A DNA stretch of 64,000 bases, from NCBI RefSeq assembly GCF_910592395.1, contig NC_088321.1, positions 14,818,001-14,882,000 of the forward strand. Reading direction: 5' to 3'. The DNA is from Lineus longissimus (Eukaryota > Nemertea > Pilidiophora > Heteronemertea > Lineidae). A program made the position numbers and the translations under genes. Shown piece after piece: positions 23,136-33,590 of this stretch. Position 1 is the stretch's first letter, and each line of letters opens with the position of its first letter. A model generated the notes under the pieces. The model was not told where the DNA came from. It searched no databases and saw only the letters and a program-made list of their open reading frames with translations.

Positions 23136-24040
23136 GTCACTCATGATGTTGAAGAGCTAGCATGTGGTCTGTTGAAGTTACGTCACTGATGACGTATATG
23201 GGGAGCAGTCATGGTCAGAATGACTTGCCGCTCGGTGTTTAGAATCCTTTTATTTAATGAGTTTATTAATGTGGGCACAGAGTACTAAGGTACATTATGT
23301 TGCCCACAAACGTAAATTGACAGGCGAGAGTGCTGGGTGCAAAAGCAAGTTGAGCTATAGAATCATTTGAGGTTGGCCTGAAAGTAACACATGGCAATAA
23401 TCGAAATGAGAGTAATATCTACTGTTTATGCACACCATAATATATATTTTTATATATCCGAGATAACGATATTGTTACTTGCATCCTTTGTGTCATATTA
23501 TAACAAATTGACTCATTGACCCATGAGGCCTTTATTTTTTAATTGACTCTTTTTGGCCTGCAGAATATTTTCGAGGATTCCCTAATGATGACAGTTGTCA
23601 CATTCAAAAGGTGGAAATGAACTTGGTCACATCCATGCTTGTCACAATTTTCCAACCACCTCATACCCTTCGTCAGCACTGTTGTTCCTTTGTTGAAGAC
23701 AAATATCAGTCTAGGTCCTGTCCCTTTGAATTCTGGGTCAATTGCAGCTCGAATGTTGGCCTATTTTCACACGAATTAAGCAGCAGTGGTCCTCCACTGA
23801 AAGTTGGGACACATTATAAAAGATTTACGAGTAGATCAACGAAGCTCCTCCCTCTATGATAAGAGGGTTGGGCTTCAAATTGTGGAGTTTCATTCGCCAA
23901 GCTGAAAGTAAACAACTTTATCACCTAAATTTTTTCCATCTGATGCCTGACGTCACAAAACACCATACGCGCAGCGATTGGTAGATTCAAAAATATCGTT
24001 CGACATGCACCTAGTTATTGCCAGGTCGTCACCGCAAATA

Positions 24041-24582
24041 GTTCAATTCAATTCAATTCAAATAAGACTTATATGGCGCAATTATCCAATAACGTATGAT
24101 TGCTCGGCTGCGCTTTGAAAACAAAGTCACCATAATCTCGACTTCAGCACCTTTTTGAATGTGCTCACAGTTGGAGCATTTCGCACATTCATGTCTGGTC
24201 TGTTCCAGAGTTGTGTAGCATACACCACAAAACTTCTGCCACCATATGATGCCAGGCGGTACCTGGGTACTTGGAGCAAACCTAGGTTCTGGGACCTCAG
24301 GGATCGGCTGGGTTCATACAGTGGCACAATATCTGATAGATAGCATGGGGCAAGGTCAGCTTTGCACTTAAACAAAAGGAGTGACACCTTGAAGTCAATT
24401 CTTTGAGGAATAGGAAGCCAGTGTAGCCTCCTGAGCATGGGTGTAATGTGCTGGTCACGACGAGTTCGAGTTATTATCCTGGCTGCATGATTTTGTGTAA
24501 GTTGGAGTTTGTGCATTAGGTTCTTGGTAATGCCGGCAAGGAGGCTGTTGCAATAATCCAGTCTTGGGATTGGATCAGGAGT
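24041..24582 (-). mobile_element. 5'-truncated non-LTR retrotransposon (CR1/L2-like RT C-terminus)
   Basis: On the minus strand about 150 codons are open to the stop at 24127. They carry the LINE hallmarks RLDYCNSLLAGI, LHWLPIPQRIDFKV and VVYATQLWN. This is the thumb/C-terminal end of a reverse transcriptase. The element ends in a GCGCCATATAAG phrase and an (ATTGA)n tail at 24041-24062, typical of CR1/L2-group 3' ends. A stop about 24585 and the loss of similarity mark the 5' truncation. It is dead on arrival and not a host gene. Confidence 0.85.
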
Positions 24583-24802
24583 TTAATAATAGTTGTGCTA
24601 TCCACACAGCGATAATGAAAACAGCTCCATGCCAGGGCACAACAGAGCTAGGGTCTCCATCTCTGCAGTAGGCTAAATTGCCTAGGCCTGATATTCCAGG
24701 CCTTTTTCGAGTCTGTAGTGCACATAAGCTTGCTGTTCAGTGGAGTATATTTCAATGGGCTGATTTTCTATCAACAAACCCTAGTCACAACCAAACCAGG
24801 GT

Positions 24803-24985
24803 CGGTCTCCCAACAGGCACAGCATAACTCCAGGAGCTACTGCCCCCAAAGTAAATGGCTGAACTGGGTCGTTTTTACAGTCTAGGTGACATTCGGTCTC
24901 CCAACAGGCACAGCATAACTCCAGGAGCTGCTGCCCCCAAAGTAAATGGCTGAACTGGGTGGTTTTTACAGGCCAGCTCTAGGTG
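24803..24985. repeat. 91-bp direct duplication
   Basis: CGGTCTCCCAACAGGCACAG begins at 24803 and again at 24894. The copies differ at only a few sites (CTACTG/CTGCTG, GTCGTT/GTGGTT). The very high identity suggests a recent event. Confidence 0.85.
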
Positions 24986-25292
24986 ATATTCAGGCGGACC
25001 TCTTTTCATAAAAAAAGCAAGTCGTTTCATTTAATAAAGAATTCAATTTTTTTCCCAGATGCTCAGATGGTACACCATTATGCACTCACAAACCAAATTC
25101 TAACTAGTTTTCAAGCAATGTACACACACTGGTCACTATAGTTAATCAATATATGTATACACTGTCCAACTACAAAGAAATTACTTCAGACTTCTTCAAG
25201 CTAATTTCGTTATCAAATGCTTAATCTAAACAACCATTCTCTAAGTTCGATCAGAGGCTGTCAAGTCACAACAAATGTTCCTTTGACTGCGT

Positions 25293-27139
25293 TTAAGGCT
25301 CAGTTTTCTCATCTCGTTTTCGGCGTCTTGCACGTTTTGGCGGATCCGGCATCTCCTGGTATGGAATATTGTCGAATTTCCTGATGTCTTTATGGATGTT
25401 TAGAACTGAAACAGATTTATAGAATTGTTTAGGAAACTTTTCAAATTGGGACCATGTTTTGAAATCATGTAAGCACACACTGACAAAGTACACTGGATTA
25501 TGTTTAAAAACTTTGACTTTTGTGAGCTGTGTTGTGTCAAAGGTGTACATCACAAAGTTTACAGTATCTGAATTCTTCTCTTGCTAGCATTACCAAAATA
25601 TTCCCACAAGTAACAAATCTGCCACAAGGGAATGTTCAGGCAAGGAAATTTTGGGCCCTTACCAAAAGTGTCTTCAGCTTCAGGAGATGGTTTCCCCTGG
25701 ATGATTTCTGTACGCAGGATTGTCTCGGCTTCAACTGCTGTGTTGACGCACTGAAAACAGGACAGCGAGACATAACTAAAGTTCTGTGCAAACAAACAAT
25801 TTTCATTGTTGTTATCTGCAATCGTAATCGCTGCTCTGTCTGACAAAAATGACTCTTGTCTATGGGTAAAACTGGTAATTGCTGTGTTTGGTAACGATTG
25901 TCAGCTGCTGCAATCACTGATACTTGTTACAAGCAGTATGAACAGTCGTAGTGAAATTCAGACCAGTCAGGTTACCTTATTGATCTCCTCAGCTTCCGTT
26001 AAGCCTTTGTTCGTCTTGAAATCTTCATTTATCTTTTGTCGACCAGCTGAAAACATACAAAGTTGATAATCATATTGATTACCATTAAGGACAGTATTCG
26101 TCAATCCCAAAGGTGTCCTAAAGTCTTATAAAATGTGTCTGAACCATAATCTCCTTATCAATATCATTCCATCCTTGAGCACCACAGCGGCGAAGAAATC
26201 CAAACCAGAGAAATACAGCGACCACCTCTGTTAGTTTTAGCAGGACACCCTCTCTATTAAGAACACTGGTGAAAGTCACAAACTGGTAATTTCTTTTCAA
26301 TTCTACCTCTTAAATCAGGACACCTTCTTAGAGCTACAACTTTTCTTAGTCCCAAGGGTTAACAGAGAGGTGCTTCTGCCAGTGCCATGGCTGTATTCAG
26401 AACCTTTTGGTCATATGTGACTCGCTCTACCAAAACTAGGCACTTGTCGCATCTGAACTCGACAGGTTGATACGGACTTGTTGTTCATTTCCCTATTGTA
26501 GACCTTTTGTGAAATCTATTACAAACTGATTTGGTCACATTTCCGTATCAACCTGTCAAGTTGAGATGCGACAAGCGCCTAGTTTTGGTGAGCGGGTCAC
26601 ATATGATGAAGGCGTAAAAGGCCCTCTGAATGCCACAAACCTGTTAATGCTCTTTCATCTCCTTCAAACACCAACTGCCGCGTTCGATGCAACTGTTTGA
26701 AGATGGACAAAACCTGCAAAAAGATCACATTTGACAGCTCCAAGTTTTTTGATAAAACCACATTTCACACCACACTTTCGACAGCTCCAAGTTGGTCAGC
26801 AGGCAATAACAAATTCCCAATGATGAGGGCAGGGTTGGCTTGGGAGGGAGGGGGCAGGGTTGGCTGGGGGGGGGCATAGACAAAAAGTTCCGTCCGTCTC
26901 CTTGTATCAAGTGTTAATATAATTCTGCAGACCAAAAAACCTGACAGATCTGCCACTGCAACAATGGAATCAGGAGTAGAATGAAAGACACATGACTTCG
27001 CTTCTCGTTTTTTTCTGGAACACCCTGCCTGTCAGAAATTACAAATGAGACGTCCAACTTCGTTTCATTTTTTCTATTTGACTAAATGTATTTACATCTT
27101 ATGGTTCATCGTTATATTAACCTTTGATCTTTGGCTCAT
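25293..27139 (-). CDS. LYRM7: LYRM7, mitochondrial complex III assembly factor
   Basis: Five exons, 27122-27139, 26641-26713, 25976-26046, 25663-25750 and 25293-25405, join in phase (0,1,0,1) to give 120 residues. Human LYRM7 is 104. The protein is a small matrix LYR-motif chaperone that binds the Rieske Fe-S protein UQCRFS1 before it is inserted into complex III. Landmarks are the LYR-type VLSIFKQLHRTRQLVFEGDE, QKINEDFKTNKGLTEAEEI, ILRTEIIQGKPSPE and the C-terminal IPYQEMPDPPK. The first exon supplies only MSQRSK. It lines up with the six-residue exon 1 of the vertebrate gene, although its donor (AAG|GTTAAT) is weak. The last exon adds a basic tail (KRARRRKRDEKTEP) that is longer than in vertebrates. 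Reading through the GTAAGG donor after exon 4 would give a longer but non-conserved frame. Confidence 0.92.
26235..26385. mobile_element. pogo-like MITE, decayed, in a LYRM7 intron
   Basis: Contains GGACACCCTCTCTATTAAGA, CAATTCTACCTCTTAAATCA and AACAGAGAGGTGCTTCTG, in the same order as in the copy at 22407. Confidence 0.5.
26411..26606. mobile_element. 196-bp MITE with about 65-bp terminal inverted repeats
   Basis: The left end, TCATATGTGACTCGCTCTAC and onward, is mirrored by the right end, whose reverse complement starts TCATATGTGACCCGCTCACC. The arms stay alignable to GACAGGTTGATACGGA, about 65 bp, with roughly seven mismatches. It lies in a LYRM7 intron, 35 bp from the exon at 26641. Confidence 0.8.
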
Positions 27140-28364
27140 TCTTCAACACTGTTCTAGGAGTATGGCTCCTTCAGAGATAGAAGAAAAACGACTTTGAAAA
27201 CATGCTAGGGCCTAATTGCTATGAAAAGACAATTTTGTGATTGTTGTCGTTTGCCAATGATTCATTCCGTGGTTGCCGCCGGTCACTCGAGCTTGGAAAC
27301 AGCGAAACCTTGGGTCTCGTTAGGGAGTTTTCCCCGAATGTACGCGATGATGACGTGCCCCATTAACAGGACGTAACATCTATTTTAAAATGCGTTTCCA
27401 AAGTGATTACATGAGGACAACCCATGTGTGTCGTATATCACTGGAAACGCCCGATTCCCCTGATTCTACAGGATGTTAAATCGGGCATTTTATTTCTTTA
27501 AATAAATCATAAGCGTCGCATTTGCTCCGAGCTCTGTTGGGTCGGACAATCACGGAAAACCCCAAGTATTATACATTTCTTCCATAATAATTCTTATAGT
27601 GACCATTCTCCCATGAAAGACAATTGCTTACGCATAAAAATCAAAACAAATCGAGGGTCAACCATTGAACTTTTGAGATAAGTGGAATTTTTCACAAATC
27701 ATTTCAACACGGGGCCAACGCACATACCAAGTTCAGTGTACACATACGTCGACAACAACACTCAACAGTAAAATGCGTAGTTTCTGGTTAGCCGCCTATT
27801 GAGTAGCGCTCTAGGTTTCAGAAACTCAAAAAATCATGTGTTTGCCAAAACAACTGCTAAATCAACACTGGCATACTGTGAGGACCAAGAAATTAATGAT
27901 TTCTTAGAAACTATGGTTAGGGCTTGGCCGCGTATGAATACAAAAAAGTCCCTAATGAGACCTTAGAACTGGTGACATCACGAAAAGATCTCCACATCCC
28001 TTGATCTTGATGTGTACATGAAGATGTTCGAAATCGCTCACGGCGAAGAAATTTGTTCACATTTTTCAACACCAAACCCGGCTAAAACCTTCGGTAATAA
28101 ACCTTCTTCTACGTTTCTTGTCATGTTTAAGATGATTTAGGGATAAGTGCAAGCTAATGCATGATATAGTCAATCTTCTCTGTATCACCCTGTATGATCA
28201 TAATGCTCCGTAGTTCAAATAGATTCCGTGTGATGGCGTAGTAAGAGGAGCGCTGATTGGTCCATATCATGGGTGTGTGGTGGGCGTGTCGTCACGTGCA
28301 TGCCCATATTTGGGAGATCAGTACTGTACACTTCAATGAGGCAAGGTTCGACTAGGTCGTTCTA

Positions 28365-28895
28365 ATTGATTGAATCTCAACAAAATTTTGCATACAACTT
28401 CCTGATAGTAACTCAAATATATCCTGCAAATTTCAGCATAGAATTTCAAGTTTTTCATAATATTTTGAAGTATTTAAAAAAAAATGACCCAGAAGCCACT
28501 ATGGATATTCCAGCTGGCAGAGGGAAAATTACGAGTAATTTCAAATTGATTGAATCTCAAAAAAAATTGTTTACAACTTCCTGATAGTAACACAAACATA
28601 TCCTGCAAATTTCAGCTCAGAATTTTAAGCTGTTCATAATATTTTGAAGCATATTGAAAAAAATGACCCTGAAGCTAGTACGGATATTCCAGCTGGCAGA
28701 GGGAAAATTACAAGTTATTTCAAATTGATTGAATCTCAACATTATTTTGTGGACAACTTCCTGAGAGTGACACAAATATATCATGGAAATTTCAGCTCAG
28801 AATTTTAAGTTGTTCATAATATTTTGAAATATTTTAAAAAAGACCCAGAAGCCACTATGGATATTCCAGCTGGCAGAGGGAAAATTACAAGTTAA
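28365..28895. repeat. 180-bp tandem repeat, 3 copies
   Basis: ATTGATTGAATCTCAA recurs at about 28365, 28545 and 28724. Each unit contains CCTGCAAATTTCAGC-like and TTCCAGCTGGCAGAGGGAAA words. The copies are 80-90% alike by eye. Confidence 0.85.
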
Positions 28896-29189
28896 TTTTT
28901 GAGATGCCATAATTCCAAAAGTTGTGTTCCTATTTGGCTAAAACTTACAGGATACATTTTTCTTGACGTCAGATACTTGCATAGCAAATTTGGTAGTGAT
29001 CCGATCATTTTGACATTTGTCTGATACACTAGTATTTGGGTAAAATTGCCATAATTTTTGGGTAAAATTGCCATAATTTTTGTTCTAATGAAAAATTTCA
29101 ATTTTTTTCTCCATATCCTCATAAGGTACATTAATAAGCATTCACAAACCAAATTTCAAATCATTTGGAGAAAAAAGTGTTTTACGCTT

Positions 29190-29345
29190 TTTACTTGTAA
29201 TTTTCCCTCTGCCAGCTGGAATATCCATAGTGGCTTCAGTGTCTTTCAGGGTCTTGTTTGGAAATCAGTCAAAATATCATGAACGACTTAAAATTCTGCA
29301 TTGAAATTTGCAGGATATATTCCTGTTACTGTCAGAAAAATGTAA
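29190..29345. repeat. Inverted copy of the 180-bp repeat
   Basis: TTTCCCTCTGCCAGCTGGAA, followed by TATCCATAGTGGCTTC and TTGAAATTTGCAGGATATAT, is the reverse complement of the 28365-28895 unit. With that array it forms a large imperfect inverted repeat around a loop of about 300 bp. Confidence 0.8.
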
Positions 29346-30093
29346 ACAAAATCTTGTCGAGTTGGATAATTTTAAAATTTAGGTGATGATATTTGGGCGA
29401 CGCCCCCTTTTTTGTTTAAAATTGCCATAGTTTTTGTTCTAATGAAAAATTTCAATTTTTCTTCCAGGTCCTCCTAGGGTACATCAATAAGCTTTCACAA
29501 CCCAAATTTCAAATCAGTCCGTAAAAAAGTGTGTTTCTTGCTGTCTCTCTGATGTGAGGTTGTCACATGGAATGTGGATCAAGCTCTGTGTGATGGAAGC
29601 CTTGCCCATCAATTGAAGTTTGAAAGAACATTCCTTCTTCATATACCTGGAGCACAGAAGCAAATTGAGGAAGAATGTCCTGGTTCTAAGGAGGAGAATG
29701 CTGTGTCACTCAATATAGCATTTCTTGACGGACAGTATAGTAGAGACCACTGCCTTAAACACTTGTTTCTGAGACATCCTGTACTGTATTGCCTAGCCCT
29801 TACATCATTTACAAGGAAAATCTCATTTGAAATATTGATATATGGTTGATATTGTAAATTGACTGCATTATAAATTTCTTTGGTGACGTGGATGATGATT
29901 CCAATTGAGAGTTTTTAATTGTAAGATACTTTAGGGAAGATAAAGCTGCGAGAAGATCATTGAAAGATGGAAACACAAACCACAAGAGAGACACACTTAA
30001 GCTTGTATAAGTACTAAGAAAGTTTCCTTTTCTAGACCTGTTCCATTTCGGTTTCAGTTTGGAAAGCTTGGTTCAGAAGTCCTGTTCCATCTT

Positions 30094-30175
30094 TCTCGGC
30101 CTATTGGCTAAGATTCTGTTTGGACATCATGGACTTGTCATCTCAGCTGCATTCTCGGCCTATTGGCTAAGATTC
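30094..30175 (+). repeat. U2 snRNA 5'-end-like motifs, copy 1 (two)
   Basis: TCTCGGCCTATTGGCTAAGA begins at 30094 and 30153, 59 bp apart. The U2 snRNA stem-loop I region reads TCTCGGCCTTTTGGCTAAGA, so only one base differs and the GGCC/GGCC stem is kept. The rest of U2 (branch-site recognition region, Sm site) is absent, so this is not a snRNA gene. Confidence 0.6.
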
Positions 30176-31133
30176 GTCTGGGATAGAATTCTTCCTGTGG
30201 ACCAAAGGTCTGTTGAAGCTGAAAACATTTCATCATCAGCTGTATATTTCCTGCATAACAAATGTGTTGGATTAGAAGGATAAAAGTTGTGGAAATGGAG
30301 CAATTGTACAGGAATTTTTTATTGAAAAACAGTATGGAGTAAAGGGGCACCTCTTGGATGTTCCATGTAGCAAAATTTAATGAGTTCATCATCAGAATCT
30401 CACTTGCTAACTTGGTATGTAAACAAAATTTTGTTGAGATCGGATAATTTTTTGAAATTTAGGTGATGATATTTGGGCGACGCCCCCTTTTTTGTTTAAA
30501 ATTGCCATAATTTTTGTTCTAATGAAAAATTTCAATTTTTCTTCCAGATCCTCATAGGGTACATCAATAAGCATTCACAAACCAAGTTTCAAATCATTCC
30601 GTGAAAAAGTGTGTTTCTTGCTGTCTCTCTGATGTGAGGTTGTCACATGGAATGTGGATCACGCTCTGTGTGATGGAAACCTTGCCCATCAATTGAAGTT
30701 TAAAAGAACATTCCTTCTTCATTGACCTGGAGCACAGAAGCAAATGGAGGAAGAATGTCCTGGTTCTAAGGAGGAGAATGCTGTGTCACTCAATACAGCA
30801 TTTCTTGACGGACAGTATAGTAGAGACCACTGCCTTAAAGACTTGTTTCTGAGACATCATGTGCTGTCTTGCCCGGCCTTTACATCATTTACAAGGAAAA
30901 TCTCATTTGAAATATTGATATATGGTTGATATTGTAAATTGACTGCATTATAAATTTCTTTGGTGACGTGGATGATGATTCCAATTAAGAGTTTTTAATT
31001 GTATGGTACTTTAGGGAAGATAAAGCTGCGAGAAGATCATTGAAAGATGGAAACACAAACCACAAGAGAGACACACATAAGCTTGTATAAGTAATACGAA
31101 AGTTTCCTTTTCTAAACCTGTTCCATTTCGGTC

Positions 31134-31280
31134 TCTCGGCCTATTGGCTAAGATTCAGTTTGGAAAGCTTGGTTCAGAAGTTCTGTTCCATCTTGGTTTC
31201 TCGGCCTATTGGCTAAGATTCTGTTTGGACATCATGGACTTGTCATCTCAGCTGCATTCTCGGCCTATTGGCTAAGATTC
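31134..31280 (+). repeat. U2 snRNA 5'-end-like motifs, copy 2 (three)
   Basis: The same 20-base motif begins at 31134, 31199 and 31258, all in plus orientation. The first is missing from the duplicate at about 30050, where the flanking sequence is otherwise continuous. The copies therefore differ by a clean insertion or deletion of about 21 bp. Confidence 0.6.
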
Positions 31281-32510
31281 GTCTGGGATAGACCTCTTCC
31301 TGTGGACCAAAGGTCTGTTGAAGCTGAAAACATTTCATCATCAGCTGTGTATTTCCTGCATAAAAAATGTGTTGGATTAGAAGAATAAAAGTTGTGGAAA
31401 TGGAGCAGTTGCACAGGAATTTTTTATTGAAAAACAGTATGGAGTAAAGGGGCACCTCTTGGATGTTCCATGTAGCAAAATTTAATGAGTTTATCACCAG
31501 AATCTCACTTGCTAACTTGGTATGTCACTGATTGAGAGCCGACTGCATAAGAATGAGTACCTTTTTACTGAAAAACAGTATGGATCTTGACAACTTTTCT
31601 AAAATGAAAGGGGCACCTCTTGGATAGTCTATGTAGCAAAATTTAATGAGTAAATCACCAGAATCTCACATGCTTACTTGATATATATATATACTAATTG
31701 AGATCCGACTGCATAAGAATGTGTAACTTGCCGTACTGCATCCTTTCCACTATAGGAGACATCTGTATCTCATCTATTAAAGGAGATGAAGCTGCAAAAA
31801 GATGATGGAAAATTGAGAAATCAACACCAGGGGAATAATGAATTGCTGCGGTTACTTCGTAAAGTTCGCTGCGGTGGGTAAGGGTAAGGGTGGGGTGTCA
31901 GCTACTAACGTTCTAAAGTGTCTCCGAAATGCTACCAAAAAGGATAATTTTTTGGGTTTTTTGATGATTTTGATAGAATAATAGACTAACATAAGTATAA
32001 TTTTCTTAAAAAGGAGTGTTTTTTGGGATTCTTAAAAAGAGTGTCGTGGATTCGCCTTGAAACTATGCCAAGGTATCTGATCAGACCGCCTGGGGAAACA
32101 CACCCACAAAAGACAAAAAGCAAAAGCTCTAGTCTTCTGTACAGATCTGAAAATAGTATACCTCGGCCTTCTCGGCTGTTATAACCGATCAACCTAACAC
32201 AAAGTGCCACTTTTACTTATTCATTTGGGTTTTTTTCTTTCGCGTGGTTTAGGTTATCATCAAGTAGGTTTCTTTTTGCATCTTCATCATCTCAACGATG
32301 ACACATAATGAAGTTTTATTCAATGGAAACATCTTCTATTTGATCATTTATAGTTCTTATGCAGTCATTTTAATAAAAATTTGAGATATCCATTTCTACA
32401 TGAGGCTTTTATTCAATTTGCTGATAAAGAAGAAATCATCTTATTATAATGTATTTGATCTTTGTAGGATTTAAATAGCATATCAAACTGTATGTAAGCA
32501 GCAACAGAGA

Positions 32511-32969
32511 TCATCGAAGAAGGAATTCCGATGGCTTCATCAGGAGCAGGAGAATACTACCAAGCAGCAATCTGCTCATAGTATCCAGTATCTTCTTCTT
32601 CCCCATGGTTTTCAAAGCAGCTTCCAAATCTCGTCGGCATCTCCGCAGCCCGTTTTGCTCAGACCGTGGGAATATTTTTTTTGTAGGAATTTTCTTCATT
32701 AAGGAGAGAGAGCATATAACTTTTATGGCGATATTAACCCCATCTGGGCTGGTGGTCTCTCCACTGTATTGTCTGTCAAGAAATGCTGTATTGAGTGACG
32801 CAGCATCCTCCTCCTTAGAACCAGGACATTCTTCCTCCATTTGCCTCTGTGTTCCTCGGAAATGAAGGAGACATTCATCAGCAGGGCTGTTCCAAAGACA
32901 CCGCCAGATTGCGGGCGACAGCAAATCTTTAACAGGTGGTTTCGCGTCTGTTGCAAGGTGTCGAGACAA
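32511..32969 (-). pseudogene. Inverted copy of the duplicated repeat core, open for 152 codons
   Basis: On the minus strand the stretch with EEECPGSKEEDAASLNTAFL matches the open core at 29660-29750 and 30740-30830 at the DNA level. The frame stays open to the stop at 32511. No protein family is recognised, and the similarity is as strong in other frames. It is more likely a repeat than a gene. Confidence 0.35.
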
Positions 32970-33282
32970 TCAAGCTTAACAAACAGGACAATAATGGAAA
33001 AAAGATATCATTCATGAAATAATAGTTTATTACATTTAACTAATTGTTAAAATGCCATTCATGTTTTATATAATAATTGAATGTGTACATTTCAAATTGT
33101 ATTCAATATTTCAAGTTTTAGATCTGTTATTCTACAAACAAATCTTAACTACTGAGAAAGTTCTAAGCTAAGTCTAAGTCCAGAAAGTGCTGACTATGCA
33201 TCTTTTCTGTAATATTCATGAAAAATATTAAGCTATGTTGACTGTACTACAATTCAAGAATGATGGTTTTGCACTAATTGAT

Positions 33283-33590
33283 ATCTTCAGTCTGATTAGC
33301 CCTCTAGTGAGACAATTTGGAACCAAATCTTCAGTCTGATTAGCCCTCTAGTGAGATAATTTGGAACCAAATCTTCAGTCTGATTAGCCCTCTAGTGAGA
33401 CAATTTGGAACCAAATCTTCAGTCTGATTAGCCCTCTAGTGAGACAATTTGGAACCAAATCTTCAGTCTGATTAGCCCTCTAGTGAGACAATTTGGAACC
33501 AAATCTTCAGTCTGATTAGCCCTCTAGTGAGATAATTTGGAACCAAATCTTCAGTCTGATTAGCCCTCTAGTGAGATAATTTGGAACCAA
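33283..33590. repeat. 44-bp minisatellite, 7 copies
   Basis: ATCTTCAGTCTGATTAGCCC starts every 44 bp from 33283 to 33547. The only visible variant is GAGACAAT/GAGATAAT. Such homogeneity means a young array. It lies about 2.4 kb past the talin stop and may be in its 3' UTR. Confidence 0.95.

Larger units (their letters stand above)
22269..25292. other. Convergent intergenic region, coiled-coil gene to LYRM7 3' end
   Basis: No host coding exon seen. It holds a complete small pogo-like MITE (22407-22568), a candidate poly(A) signal (23130-23135), a truncated LINE (24041-24582) and a 91-bp direct duplication (24803-24985). Confidence 0.55.
29381..31521. repeat. 1,080-bp tandem duplication (two copies plus a partial third)
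   Basis: AGGTGATGATATTTGGGCGA occurs at 29381 and 30461, and the two following kilobases align throughout. About 100 bp of the unit's right end recur a third time at about 31573-31685. Each unit carries a short open stretch (EECPGSKEENAVSLN) and a cluster of U2 snRNA-like motifs. Copy 2 has one more of these motifs than copy 1. Confidence 0.9.

Noticed and set aside
25406..25553. Longer frame before the last LYRM7 exon
   Set aside because: It is intron sequence that happens to be open. Splicing at 25405 restores the conserved LYRM7 C-terminus and its length.
30094..31280. A U2 snRNA gene or pseudogene
   Set aside because: Only about 20 nt match. The branch-site pairing segment, the Sm site and the 3' hairpins are missing.
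33283..33590. CRISPR-like array
   Set aside because: The units are directly adjacent with no unique spacers, and the context is animal nuclear DNA.
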